The notes below the pieces were generated by a model, which did no database searches, had not been told where the DNA came from, and worked only from the letters and a program-made list of their open reading frames with translations. This document shows, piece by piece, positions 1 through 8,569 of a stretch of 39,971 nt of DNA. The stretch's first letter is position 1, and every line of letters starts with the position of its first letter. This stretch comes from Verrucomicrobia bacterium ADurb.Bin006 (GTDB lineage: Bacteria; Verrucomicrobiota; Verrucomicrobiia; Limisphaerales; J093), in assembly GCA_002071485.1 (NCBI GenBank), contig MWFF01000073.1, positions 1-39,971 of the forward strand, given 5' to 3'. The translations under genes were made by a program, and so were the position numbers.

Positions 1-432
1 GTGAAACGTTGAATCCGGTTGAGGATGGTCTTAACGTGCAGTTGAATAGCTGGTCTCCTGGTTTGGGGTTTGTTGTTTCTATACAACCGCAAACTACCCG
101 AATCTTCAGAGATCAGCTATTCACTTTTGCGCCCGTCGATCCTCGAGCGAACATTCCTCCCAGCCTCATCCGAGAAGTTTGTGTGGGCTGGCGGAAGTTG
201 TTGGTCCGGAATGCGCAGGAACCAGTCCGAAATCTGGCGCTCCGGTCCCTCCTGCCATGCACGTGGCCGTCCTGGCAGCACCCGGGGCCCGCCCGTGTGG
301 CCCATGGCTGACCATCCACTCAAGTATCCTCGTAACGAAGGTGTTGTGCATGAGAAGCCGGCTCCAGGGCTTGGGGAAACCCGTGAAGAAACGCTACCCC
401 AGACGCTCAAGGAGGTGGAGGTGGGGCGGGGT

Positions 433-449
433 CTGGGGCAGCGCCCCAG
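433..449. repeat. Short perfect hairpin
   Basis: CTGGGGC and GCCCCAG form a 7-bp perfect stem around a 3-base loop. No T-run follows on either strand, so a terminator role is weak. It is recorded as structure only. Confidence 0.4.
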
Positions 450-562
450 TTGGCTCGCACGGAAGCCGTTGATCCGACGCCACACACAACCCTGTCGTGA
501 TGACCCTCCTCCCACACCCCACGCCGCGGCTGCCCCTTGGTTCAGAGCGGCGAGGCGGCACT

Positions 563-648
563 CCCCGATGGGGGTAGAGCCGCTGCGGGCCGGAGCGCAG
601 CGCAACCTCGGTCGCGGCCCGCAGCGTGCGATTGGGGCCCCATCGGGG
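563..648. repeat. Large imperfect palindrome before the pglX fragment
   Basis: Two blocks are inverted about a central loop. CCCCGATGGGG near 563-573 faces CCCCATCGGGG at 638-648, and CGCTGCGGGCC at 581-591 faces GGCCCGCAGCG at 616-626. The arms are separated by roughly 24 bases and contain a short internal mismatch zone. The palindrome lies about 70 bases upstream of where PglX homology starts. It could be a dispersed chromosomal palindrome, a transcription terminator of an upstream unit, or the end of an inserted element. Confidence 0.6.
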
Positions 649-716
649 GATGCCGCCGGCCCTACCGAGATCCGCGAACGTTCCCTCTCTCACCCACAAA
701 TTCTGCTACAGAGCCG

Positions 717-2399
717 AAATTGCGTGGTCGGCTTCTTCGGGATGTTCGTTGGGATTTCGTAATCCGGCTCGGCGAGCATGGTTTCGATAGCCCGCAGGCC
801 GCAGGAGCCTTTACAGCCCTGGTTGGTCTAACATGCTATCGTCACGACGATGGTTTTGCCCTCGCGGGTCTCGATGCGGCGGACGAAGACACGCCTGCTG
901 AGAAGGCCGATGTTCTTCACGGCGGGCAAGTCGTTCTGCTATCGCAAGAAGCTCAATTGGCGAATCCAGATTTCATCCTGGTGATTGGGCAAGACCTCGG
1001 CGGGAAGAAGCGACTGCGCGATTACGCCGACGTTTTCCAAGGCGTAAGCACAACTGACATGCCTCGGTTCGTCCAATTCTCTTGGGAACAGTCGTTGGTT
1101 GGCCCCGCCTGGGAGTTCTTCCAGATGGCTCCGACTGCTGACGGCATAGATGGGTTTCGCGGTATTCTGCACTGGGATCAGGGACGTGGCGAGCTTGCTC
1201 AGATTGGGACGGCCAGAAAAGGCATCCAGGCTCAAGGTAGGATCGGCGTTGCAGCCGCAGTGACTCGCGATCTGCATGTGACCCAGTTTTACGGGCACAG
1301 GTTTGATGGCACGTTGGCGGTGGTTGTGCCCAAGAGAACGGAATTCCTCGCCCCAATCGCAGCCTGCTTCTTTTCCGATAATTTTCGTCAGCTCGTTCGC
1401 GAAGTTGATCAGGCTTTGAGTGTGACGGAATCCTCGTTCGGAAAAATCCGATTTGACCTTGCCCACTGGCAGCGTGTCGCGGCGGAGAAGTATCCGAACG
1501 GTCTGCCTGAACCCGATTCCAACGACCCGACGCAATGGTTGTTCAACGGGCGACTGGCGGATTCGACCGCACCATTGCAGGTAGGCGTGGCGCGGATGCT
1601 CGGCTATCGCTGGCCGCGCCAGACCGGCCAGACTGTTTCCGGTGCCCCACCCGTGCCGGAAGATGGCCTCGAACAATTTGTGGACGAGGACGGCATCGTC
1701 TGCATCCCGTCCGTGCGCGGTGAAGCTCCAGCGGCAGAGCGGCTCCGCGCCCTGCTCGCCGCCGCCTACCTGCCTGCCGAAGGCTCGGCGCAGGCAGGCG
1801 GCAAGGCATGGAGTCCGGGCAAGCTGGACGAATTGTTGAGTGCCGTGGATTACGCCGGATCGAACCTGGAGGACTGGCTCCGCAACGGCTTTTTTGAGCA
1901 GCACTGCAAGCTGTTCCATCACCGTCCGTTCATCTGGCAGATTTGGGATGGACGGAAGGACGGATTCAGCGCCTTGGTCAACTACCACAAGCTCGACCAC
2001 AAGCTGCTGGAGAAGCTGACCTACACCTACCTGGGCGATTGGATCAAGAAACAGCAGGAAGCCGTGGCTCGCGAGGAATCCGGTGCCGACGACCGCCTGC
2101 TCAAGGCCCAACAGCTCCAGGACAAGCTCAAGCTCATCCTCGAAGGCGAGGCCCCCTACGACATTTTCGTCCGCTGGAAGCCGCTGGAGCAGCAGCCCAT
2201 CGGCTGGCATCCCGACCTGAACGATGGCGTGCGCCTGAACATCCGCCCGTTCATGGAGGCCGACGTGCTCCGCAAGCGCCCGAACATCAAGTGGGGCGTG
2301 GACCGTGGAAAAAATCCGCCCGGCTCGCCCTGGGGCGAGAAACGCGACAACGACCGGCACCTGACGCTGGCCGAGAAGCGGGAGGCACGGGGAAAGTGA
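717..2399 (+). pseudogene. pglX: BREX PglX-like DNA methyltransferase, C-terminal fragment
   Basis: About 560 codons resemble the C-terminal half of the large PglX-type (Eco57I-like) adenine methyltransferases used by BREX and related phage-defence systems. Family-like stretches include WDFVIRLGEHGF, FDLAHWQRVAAEKYPNGLPE, NDPTQWLFNGR, FFEQHCKLFHHRPFIWQIWDG and the ending NDRHLTLAEKREARGK. PglX-type enzymes are usually over 1000 residues. The SAM-binding motif and the NPPY catalytic motif belong to the missing N-terminal half and are not found upstream. The open frame runs back to about 537, but its first 60 codons look non-coding; a TTG at 720 is the nearest possible start. GC at third positions seems lower in 760-1450 than later. 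It precedes pglZ and brxL, as in type 1 BREX. Alternative: a DISARM-type methylase fragment, less likely given its neighbours. It should not methylate DNA on its own. Confidence 0.8.
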
Positions 2400-2400
2400 T

Positions 2401-2431
2401 CCGCAGATGACGCAGAATCTCGCAGATGAGA
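2401..2431. repeat. CGCAGAT-type short tandem iterations
   Basis: Directly after the pglX stop, a CGCAGA core occurs three times at roughly 10-base spacing (CGCAGATGA, CGCAGAATCT, CGCAGATGAG). From general knowledge this motif style is dispersed in intergenic DNA of several large-genome bacterial phyla. Copy number in this genome cannot be judged from one window. Confidence 0.5.
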
Positions 2432-2435
2432 GTTG

Positions 2436-2465
2436 GCCGCAAAGAGGCACAAAAGGCGCAAGAAA
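2436..2465. repeat. GCAAAGAGGCACAAAAGG repeat, half-copy
   Basis: A 30-base segment built on GCAAAGAGGCACAAAAGG recurs twice at 3954-4030, once imperfectly in the same orientation and once nearly perfectly inverted. The two loci bracket the DUF4143 ATPase gene. The similarity of about 27 of 30 bases between this copy and the inverted one is read directly from the sequence. Confidence 0.75.
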
Positions 2466-2545
2466 GAGCGCGGGATTCCTTCCGCTTCAGCCTCAGCCGA
2501 TGGCGGCACGGAAGCGGACTGAAGCCCGCGCTCCGGTAGGTTTTT
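2466..2545 (+). terminator. Long palindrome with T-run, probable terminator after pglX
   Basis: GAGCGCGGG (2466-2474) pairs perfectly with CCCGCGCTC (2525-2533). The stem extends inward with about 12 of 16 matched positions around the TTCCGCTTC / GAAGCGGA core. A TTTTT run follows at 2541-2545. The arrangement fits a rho-independent terminator on the plus strand. The sequence style also resembles dispersed palindromic repeats, so it may be both. If it terminates, the ATPase and pglZ downstream need their own promoter. Confidence 0.55.
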
Positions 2546-2587
2546 GAGTGTTTAGAGCCTTTTTATGGCCAAACTGTAGTATTGCAA

Positions 2588-2604
2588 GTCGCTGGTGTAG
2601 CGAC
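2588..2604. repeat. Small perfect hairpin upstream of the ATPase gene
   Basis: GTCGCT and AGCGAC form a 6-bp stem around GGTGT. It lies in a noticeably AT-richer leader (2540-2699) that probably carries the promoter of the ATPase gene. I could not pick a convincing -35/-10 pair. Confidence 0.35.
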
Positions 2605-2699
2605 GGATGAATGCCGAAAGAACCGTTGATGAATAGCGATTTAGATTATTGCTGCAAAAATAAAGTGCATTTTGATGCGGAGATGCCACACTGAAGTCC

Positions 2700-3944
2700 A
2701 TGTTTGACCGATGGTATGCAGTCGAGTTGAAGACGAGTCTGGAGCGACCGTATGTCCAACTGATTTTCGGGGCGCGCCAGACGGGCAAAACGACCTTGCT
2801 CAACGCGTTGTTGCCGCCCGAAACGCTGCGGGTGGACCTGGCCATTCCAGAGGAGCGGTCGCGGCACCTGGCCGATCCCGGACTGTTCGTCAAGCTGTGC
2901 CGCGACCTGCCCGCGGCCCCGGAAGGGAGATTTGTGTTCGTGGATGAGGCGCAGGCCGTGCCGACGGTGTTCGACGCGGTGCAGCATCTCTACGACAACG
3001 ACAAGCGGCGCTGGCGATTCGTGCTGTGCGGCAGTTCGGCGCGGAAGCTGCGGAAGACCGGAGCGAATCTGCTTCCGGGGCGGTGCTTCTACCATCGGCT
3101 TTACCCGTTGACGATGGCCGAGCATCCACCCGAACCGAAACGGATCGAGTATGCGGTGTCACCGATGCCGCTGGAATGGAAGGTGGAGACGGCGCCGACG
3201 AATCCCTTTCCGACCTGGGGCTTGGAAGAGCGATTGGCCTACGGCGCGTTGCCGGGCGTGGTGGCCGCTGAAGAAGCGGATCGGGCGCGGATGCTCACCG
3301 GCTTTACGCTGGTGCATTTGGAGGAGGAAATCCGTCGGGAGGCGCTGGTGAAGGACTGGGGGGCGTTTGTGCGGTTCCTGGAACTGGCCGCAGCGGAGTC
3401 CGGGCAAATCCTCAACTACGCCGGAATCGCGCACGAGACGGGTCTTTCCCAGCCGACCGTCAAGTCGCACTACCAGTTGTTGGAGGACATGTTCATCGGC
3501 TTACGCGTGCCGGTGTATTCGGGGAGCAAACGCAAGAACCTGCTTTCGACGCCGAAGTTTCTGTTGTTCGACCTGGGCGTGCGGCACGCGGCGGCGGGGC
3601 TGCGGGCGTCGCGGGAAATCGTGCAGGTCAATCCGGGCGCGTTCTTCGAGCAATGGGTAGGCATCGAGTTATGGAAGCGACTGCAATACCTCGGCGAAGG
3701 CCGTTTGTATTACCTGCGCACCCGCGACGGGATGGAGATTGATTACATCACCGAGCATCGTGGCGCGCTGACGCCGATCGAGGTGAAGTGGAGCGAGCGC
3801 CCGACCGTTCAGGATGCGCGGCATTTGCTGACGTTCCTCAAGGAGCACCCCAAGCAGGCGAAGCACGGATACATCATCTGTCGCTGCTCGGCTCCGTTGC
3901 GCATCCACGACCTGATCACCGCGTTGCCGTGGTTCTGCCTATGA
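2700..3944 (+). CDS. AAA_14 / DUF4143 family ATPase within the BREX locus
   Basis: This 414-residue protein has the layout of the AAA_14-DUF4143 ATPases. A P-loop GARQTGKT is at residues 24-31 and a Walker B FVFVDEAQ at about 78-85. A helix-turn-helix-like middle follows (ETGLSQPTVKSHYQLLEDMFI). The C-terminal part carries a nuclease-like EIDYI...PIEVKW pattern typical of DUF4143. Length is normal and the ATG start directly precedes the conserved MFDRW opening. The family is widespread, often multicopy, and of unknown cellular role; members are seen near defence and mobile regions. Here it sits between the pglX fragment and pglZ, where type 1 BREX normally has no gene. It is bracketed by related palindromic repeats at 2436-2465 and 3954-4030, so it may have been inserted. 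A second, broken relative lies at 9040-9866. Confidence 0.85.
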   Translation: MFDRWYAVELKTSLERPYVQLIFGARQTGKTTLLNALLPPETLRVDLAIPEERSRHLADPGLFVKLCRDLPAAPEGRFVFVDEAQAVPTVFDAVQHLYDNDKRRWRFVLCGSSARKLRKTGANLLPGRCFYHRLYPLTMAEHPPEPKRIEYAVSPMPLEWKVETAPTNPFPTWGLEERLAYGALPGVVAAEEADRARMLTGFTLVHLEEEIRREALVKDWGAFVRFLELAAAESGQILNYAGIAHETGLSQPTVKSHYQLLEDMFIGLRVPVYSGSKRKNLLSTPKFLLFDLGVRHAAAGLRASREIVQVNPGAFFEQWVGIELWKRLQYLGEGRLYYLRTRDGMEIDYITEHRGALTPIEVKWSERPTVQDARHLLTFLKEHPKQAKHGYIICRCSAPLRIHDLITALPWFCL

Positions 3945-3953
3945 GAAACCAAC

Positions 3954-4030
3954 AGCCACAAATAGGCACAAAACGCCCAAAGCGAAGTAGTGAAGGGGCT
4001 TCTTTGCGCCTTTTGTGCCTCTTTGCAGCC
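3954..4030. repeat. Imperfect palindrome between ATPase and pglZ
   Basis: A left arm (3954-3987) and a right arm (3999-4030) are inverted copies of the GCAAAGAGGCACAAAAGG-type repeat, separated by about 11 bases. The right arm is nearly identical, in inverted orientation, to the half-copy at 2436-2465. The predicted hairpin has arms of about 30 bp with several mismatches. It fills almost the whole gap between the ATPase stop and the pglZ start, so it may affect pglZ transcription or mRNA stability. Confidence 0.75.
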
Positions 4031-4041
4031 ATCCCTCTCCC

Positions 4042-6366
4042 ATGACTGTCCTTGACGCCATCATTCAATCGCTCAGCCGGGCCGGTGAATACAACCGAAA
4101 CGATCAGGTTGCCCCAGCGGTGATCCTGTGGCCGGACAAGGAGCGCCAATGGGAATCGGTGCTGCCGGTGTTGCGCGAACGGTTGCCGCACCTGCTCACG
4201 CTTGGACCGTATGCCGCCAACTGCAAGTCCGGACCCGCGATCTGGCTGCGGTGCATGATTTCCCGCGCATTGCCGGACGCCAACTGGTCGGAGAAGATCA
4301 TCCCGATCCTTTACCTGCCCGGCGTGAGCCGCCAAGAGCTGCGGGCGGTCGCCGAGTGCCCGCCCGCGTTGATGCCGTTGGCCGGGTTGCAATATCGCGG
4401 GGCCTTCTGGTCGCAGGTGAACCACAGGGACTGGACGGTGCTGGCCTTCCTGCAATCGGCGGACGGGGGCCTCGGCCTCGATGTGGCGCGGGACACGGCG
4501 ACCCTGGACGCGATGAAGACCGCGCTGGCGAAGTTGGTCGAGACGGACATCCAAGACCTGACCGGCCATCGGCTCGAAGCCTCCGATTTTCATGCGCTGC
4601 TGTCGCCTGACCCGGTGCGCGAAATCCTGGCCTGGATGAACGACCCCAAGGTGTCCCAGGCCAAGCTGACCACGCAGCAGTGGGAAGCCTTCTGTCACTC
4701 GTGCAAGGACAAGTTCGGTTTCCACCCGATGAAGGACGGTCCGCTCCGGGCGGCGGAAATGATGGGCCAGCGCCAGGGGATCTGGAAACAGGTATGGGAT
4801 CGGTTCCGGGAAGCGCCCCGGCGTTACCCGAACCTGCCGGGCTGGCTGCGGAAGGCCAAGCCGCAGGATGATGACCTGTTCCTGAAAGAGAGCGATCAGG
4901 TCTGGCCGCAGTCGAACGAGATTCATGAGGCCGCCCTCCGCAATGTCCTCAAGGGCTGCGCGGACAAGTCGGCCCAGGCGGTGGTCGAACGGATCAAGGA
5001 AATGGAGGGGCTGCACGGCAAGCGGCGGACATGGGTCTGGGCCGAGCTTGACCAGGCCCCGCTGGCGGTCGCCTTGAAGCACCTGACCACGCTGGTCGAG
5101 ACCTGCGGCAAGCCCATAGTAGGTGGTGCGCTGGACGATGTGGTAGCCGCCTATGTCGGCGGCGGCTGGTGTGCCGATGCTGCTGTGCTCGATGCCCTGG
5201 CCGTCGCTGAAAAGAAGGACGACATCGAGGCTGTCCAGGCGGTCATCCGGGCGGTCTATTTGCCCTGGCTGGAAGCCGGCGCCCTGACGTTCCAGAAGTT
5301 GGTGAAGGCGGGCTGCGCGGCGATCCAATCGAAGTCCCCAGCCGGCATCTCGGACGTGGCCAAGGGCACGGCCATCTTGTTCGCCGACGGGTTACGGTTC
5401 GACCTGGCGCAGAAGCTCAAGGCCAGGCTGGCGGAGAAGGGCCTCCAGTTGGAGCTGGGCTGGCGCTGGACGGCGCTGCCGACCGTGACGCCCACGGCCA
5501 AGCCCGCCGCCTCGCCCATCTCGGAATTGTTTACAGGGGATGAGGGCTGCGAGGAGTTCAGGCCCCGGATTAAGGACGGCGGCAAAGACCTGACCGGCGA
5601 CCGGTTTAAGCAACTCCTGGAGGAACACGGCTGCCAGGTGCTCAACGACAAGAAGCTGGGGCAGCCGGACGGCGTGGCCTGGCAGGAGTATGGCAGCATC
5701 GACAGCACCGGGCACAAGGAGGGCTGGAAGCTGGCCAAGCGCGTGCCGGGGGAGCTGGACGGCCTGGCGCAGACGATCCTGGGCTTGCTGGAAGGCGGCT
5801 GGAAGAAGGTCAGGGTCGTGACTGACCACGGCTGGCTACTGATGCCGGGGGGCCTGCCGAAACTCGACCTCCCCAAATACCTGGCTGAGACCCGTTGGGG
5901 CCGTTGTGCGCTCATCAAGGAAGGTGTCCATAGTGAGCTGCCCTCGGTGCCCTGGCATTGGGCCAGCACGGTGCATGTGGCCGTGCCGCCCGGCGTCGGA
6001 GCCTTCAAGGCCAGCACGGAATACGCCCACGGCGGCTTGAGCGTGCAGGAGTGCCTGGTGCCGGAGCTGACGGTCAGTTCCGCCGCGCCGGTCATAGCCG
6101 ACATAGCGATTTCGTCGGCGAAGTGGGTTGGATTGCGGTGCCGCGTCCAGGCCAGCGCCAGCGCCGTGGGGTTGTTGGCCGACATCCGCGAGCGCATGGC
6201 TGATCCGGCCACGTCCCTGGTCGCCAAACCCAAAGAAATCGAACCTGACGGTCAGACTTCGCTGCTGGTGACGGACGACCGGAAGTCGGGAGCCAAGGCC
6301 ACAGTCGTCCTCGTGGACGCCGGCGATACCGTAGTCGCCAAATTCCCGACCGTGATTGGAGAATGA
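4042..6366 (+). CDS. pglZ: BREX phosphatase-like protein PglZ (type B)
   Basis: This 774-residue protein resembles PglZ type B of type 1 BREX, the alkaline-phosphatase-superfamily component of the phage-exclusion complex. The PglZ core shows ILFADGLRFDLA (residues 445-456, with the expected metal-ligand Asp449), the Thr-rich TVTPTAKPA segment (481-489), VVTDHGW (592-598, Asp595/His596) and YAHGGLSVQEC (661-671). The N-terminal 400 residues are the helical region usual for type B. The ATG at 4042 is preferred over an in-frame ATG at 4015 because the latter lies in the upstream palindrome. The stop is three bases before brxL, so the two are cotranscribed and probably translationally coupled. 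No frame break or missing motif is seen. What PglZ does chemically in BREX is still uncertain. Confidence 0.93.
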   Translation: MTVLDAIIQSLSRAGEYNRNDQVAPAVILWPDKERQWESVLPVLRERLPHLLTLGPYAANCKSGPAIWLRCMISRALPDANWSEKIIPILYLPGVSRQELRAVAECPPALMPLAGLQYRGAFWSQVNHRDWTVLAFLQSADGGLGLDVARDTATLDAMKTALAKLVETDIQDLTGHRLEASDFHALLSPDPVREILAWMNDPKVSQAKLTTQQWEAFCHSCKDKFGFHPMKDGPLRAAEMMGQRQGIWKQVWDRFREAPRRYPNLPGWLRKAKPQDDDLFLKESDQVWPQSNEIHEAALRNVLKGCADKSAQAVVERIKEMEGLHGKRRTWVWAELDQAPLAVALKHLTTLVETCGKPIVGGALDDVVAAYVGGGWCADAAVLDALAVAEKKDDIEAVQAVIRAVYLPWLEAGALTFQKLVKAGCAAIQSKSPAGISDVAKGTAILFADGLRFDLAQKLKARLAEKGLQLELGWRWTALPTVTPTAKPAASPISELFTGDEGCEEFRPRIKDGGKDLTGDRFKQLLEEHGCQVLNDKKLGQPDGVAWQEYGSIDSTGHKEGWKLAKRVPGELDGLAQTILGLLEGGWKKVRVVTDHGWLLMPGGLPKLDLPKYLAETRWGRCALIKEGVHSELPSVPWHWASTVHVAVPPGVGAFKASTEYAHGGLSVQECLVPELTVSSAAPVIADIAISSAKWVGLRCRVQASASAVGLLADIRERMADPATSLVAKPKEIEPDGQTSLLVTDDRKSGAKATVVLVDAGDTVVAKFPTVIGE

Positions 6367-6369
6367 TTT

Positions 6370-8415
6370 ATGGAGCTTGATGCCATCGACAAACTCGCCG
6401 CCAAAGCCTTCGAGGGCTACATCGTGCGGAAGGATTTGGTCAGGAAGTTCAAGGGCCAATATCCGGTGCCCACCTACGTCGCGGAGTTCCTGCTCGGACG
6501 CTACTGCTCCTCGACCGACGAAAAAGAGATCGAGGAGGGCTTGCAGGTTGTGCAGCGGCAGTTGGCCGACCGGACGGTGCGGCCCGGCGAGGAAGAGTAT
6601 TTCAAGTCCAAGGCCCGCGAGACCGGCTCGATCCGCATCATCGACATCATCACGGCTCGCCTGGACGCCAAGACCGACTCCTACGTGGCGGAGCTGCCCA
6701 GCCTGCGCCTGCGCGACGTGCGGATCACGCCCGCCCTGGTTCAGCAGCACGACCGGATGCTCACGGGCGGCTTTTACGCCGAGATCGAATTGACCTACGA
6801 CGCGACCATTGCCGCGGAGCAGTCCGGTCGGCCTTTCGGGGTGGAGAGCATTCGGGAAATCCAGCTCTCGAAACGGGATGTCCTGGAAGCCATGTATCGC
6901 GGACGGGAGTTGTTCAACCTGGAAGAGTGGAAGCGGTTCCTGATCCGCAGCATCGGCCTGGAACCGGACGCCCTGACGCCGCGCAACATCGACGTGGTCT
7001 TCCTGCGGATGGTGCCCTACGTGGAGCGCAACTACAACATGGTCGAGCTGGGGCCGCGAGGGACGGGCAAAAGCCATCTGTTCCAGCAGATTTCGCCTTA
7101 CGCGCATCTGGTTTCAGGCGGCAAGACGACTGTGGCGCGGATGTTCGTCAACATGGCCAACGGCCAGCGCGGCTTGGTGTGTCAGTATGATGTGGTCTGT
7201 TTCGACGAAATCTCCGGCGTGTCGTTCGACCAGAAGGACGGCGTGAACATCATGAAGGGCTACATGGAGTCGGGCGAGTTCAGCCGGGGCAAGGAAAGCA
7301 TCCGCGCCGATGGCGGCATCGTGATGGTCGGCAACTTCGACGTGGACGTGCAGCACCAGCAGAAGATCGGGCACCTGTTCGGGCCGCTGCCGCCAGAGAT
7401 GCGCGACGACACGGCCTTCCAGGATCGAATCCACTGCTATGCGCCGGGCTGGGACGTGCCCAAGATGTCGGGCCAACTTTTCACCAACCACTTCGGCCTG
7501 GTCAGCGACTTCCTGTCGGAGTGCTGGACTCATCTTCGTAAACAAAGCCGACTCACGGCGCTCCAGGGGCGGGTATTCTTCGGTGGTGCGTTAAGCGGGC
7601 GCGATACATGGGCGGTCCAAAGAACTGTCAACGGCCTGCTCAAGCTGCTGTTCCCCAACCCCGACAGCCCGGTCACCGACGAGGCGCTGGAATGGGCGGT
7701 GCGGCTGGCGCTGGAGTGCCGTCGTCGCGTGAAAGAGCAGCAGAAGCGTATCGGGTCAGCGGAGTTCAGGAATACGCATTTCAGTTATACCTTGGGGCAG
7801 GACGGCGTGGAGAAGTTCGTGGTTACGCCGGAACTCCAGAGCGAGGACAGCATCGGCTCCGATCCGCTGCCGCCTGGCCAGATATGGGCGATCAGTCCGG
7901 GCGGACTAGACGAGAACGCGGGGCTTTACCGGATCGAAGTCAACGAGGGGCCGGGATCGGGCGTGAAGATACTGAACCGGCCGGCGCCGGCACCGTTCTC
8001 GGAGAGCGTGCGCTACGCCGAGCAGAATCTTTACTCGCGGGCCAAGCAGTTGACCGGCGACCGCGATCCCCGCGAACACGAGTTTTCGATCCAGCTCCGG
8101 GCCTTCGATGCCGGCAAGAACGGCACCGGCACGGGCCTGGCGGTCTTGGTCGCTCTATGCAGCGCCCTGCTCCAGAAAAGCACCAAGGGGGGGCTGGTGG
8201 TTATCGGCGGTCTGAACCTCGGCGGCTCGATAGACCCGGTTCACAACGCCGTCAACGTGGCGGAGCTGGCCATCGAGAAGGGGGCGACCACCCTGCTGAT
8301 GCCGGTCTCGGCCCGGAAGCAGCTCAACGACCTGCCCGACGACCTCATCACCAAGGTAAACATCCTCTACTACAGCGACGCCCGCGAGGCGCTGTTGAAA
8401 GCGATAGTGGAATGA
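6370..8415 (+). CDS. brxL: BREX AAA+/Lon-like protein BrxL
   Basis: This 681-residue protein matches BrxL, the AAA+ DNA-binding protein that ends type 1 BREX operons. The N-terminal domain (about 1-200) is followed by an AAA+ core with Walker A GPRGTGKS (228-235), Walker B VVCFDE (275-280) and a sensor-like GNFD (321-324). A Lon-protease-like C-terminal domain spans about 545-681. Aligned by eye with Lon, the catalytic Ser position is Gly587 and the Lys position is Val628, so this domain should not be a Ser-Lys protease. The ATG lies three bases after pglZ with a GGAG site inside the pglZ end. The full length is retained with no frame break. With PglZ it forms the intact half of this otherwise damaged locus. 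Confidence 0.94.
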   Translation: MELDAIDKLAAKAFEGYIVRKDLVRKFKGQYPVPTYVAEFLLGRYCSSTDEKEIEEGLQVVQRQLADRTVRPGEEEYFKSKARETGSIRIIDIITARLDAKTDSYVAELPSLRLRDVRITPALVQQHDRMLTGGFYAEIELTYDATIAAEQSGRPFGVESIREIQLSKRDVLEAMYRGRELFNLEEWKRFLIRSIGLEPDALTPRNIDVVFLRMVPYVERNYNMVELGPRGTGKSHLFQQISPYAHLVSGGKTTVARMFVNMANGQRGLVCQYDVVCFDEISGVSFDQKDGVNIMKGYMESGEFSRGKESIRADGGIVMVGNFDVDVQHQQKIGHLFGPLPPEMRDDTAFQDRIHCYAPGWDVPKMSGQLFTNHFGLVSDFLSECWTHLRKQSRLTALQGRVFFGGALSGRDTWAVQRTVNGLLKLLFPNPDSPVTDEALEWAVRLALECRRRVKEQQKRIGSAEFRNTHFSYTLGQDGVEKFVVTPELQSEDSIGSDPLPPGQIWAISPGGLDENAGLYRIEVNEGPGSGVKILNRPAPAPFSESVRYAEQNLYSRAKQLTGDRDPREHEFSIQLRAFDAGKNGTGTGLAVLVALCSALLQKSTKGGLVVIGGLNLGGSIDPVHNAVNVAELAIEKGATTLLMPVSARKQLNDLPDDLITKVNILYYSDAREALLKAIVE

Positions 8416-8569
8416 ACCGTCAAAAATGGGCTACGCAAGATACAAGGAATATCCTCCAACTGGCTTGCAAGAAACTGAGATGCGCCCTTGCGCGGAGAAC
8501 GCTCGGCAAAAGTGACTTGCAGGACGCCACATCCGCTCATACTTTCCCGTTATGCCTATCGGGACTACA

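Larger units (their letters stand above)
1..716. other. Gene-poor left edge, no supportable gene
   Basis: I see no reading frame here that resembles a known family. Short open frames exist on both strands, but their translations are low in hydrophobic cores, rich in Pro/Arg/Gly and lack recognisable motifs. The stretch holds a small perfect hairpin (433-449) and a large imperfect palindrome (563-648). It ends where recognisable PglX coding sequence begins, so the BREX gene is joined here to unrelated DNA. It may be intergenic debris from a rearrangement or the end of an unrelated element. Confidence 0.5.

Noticed and set aside
9..311. Plus-strand ORF at the left edge
   Set aside because: It has no ribosome-binding site or known motif, and overlapping frames on both strands look equally open.
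939..2450. Long open frame on the minus strand opposite the pglX fragment
   Set aside because: It is antisense to recognisable PglX coding sequence, and its translation shows no family motif. High GC makes such shadow frames common.
3916..5328. Long minus-strand frame opposite pglZ
   Set aside because: Translation is rich in Arg/Pro/Gln with no motif, and the opposite strand encodes the PglZ protein with its catalytic motifs.
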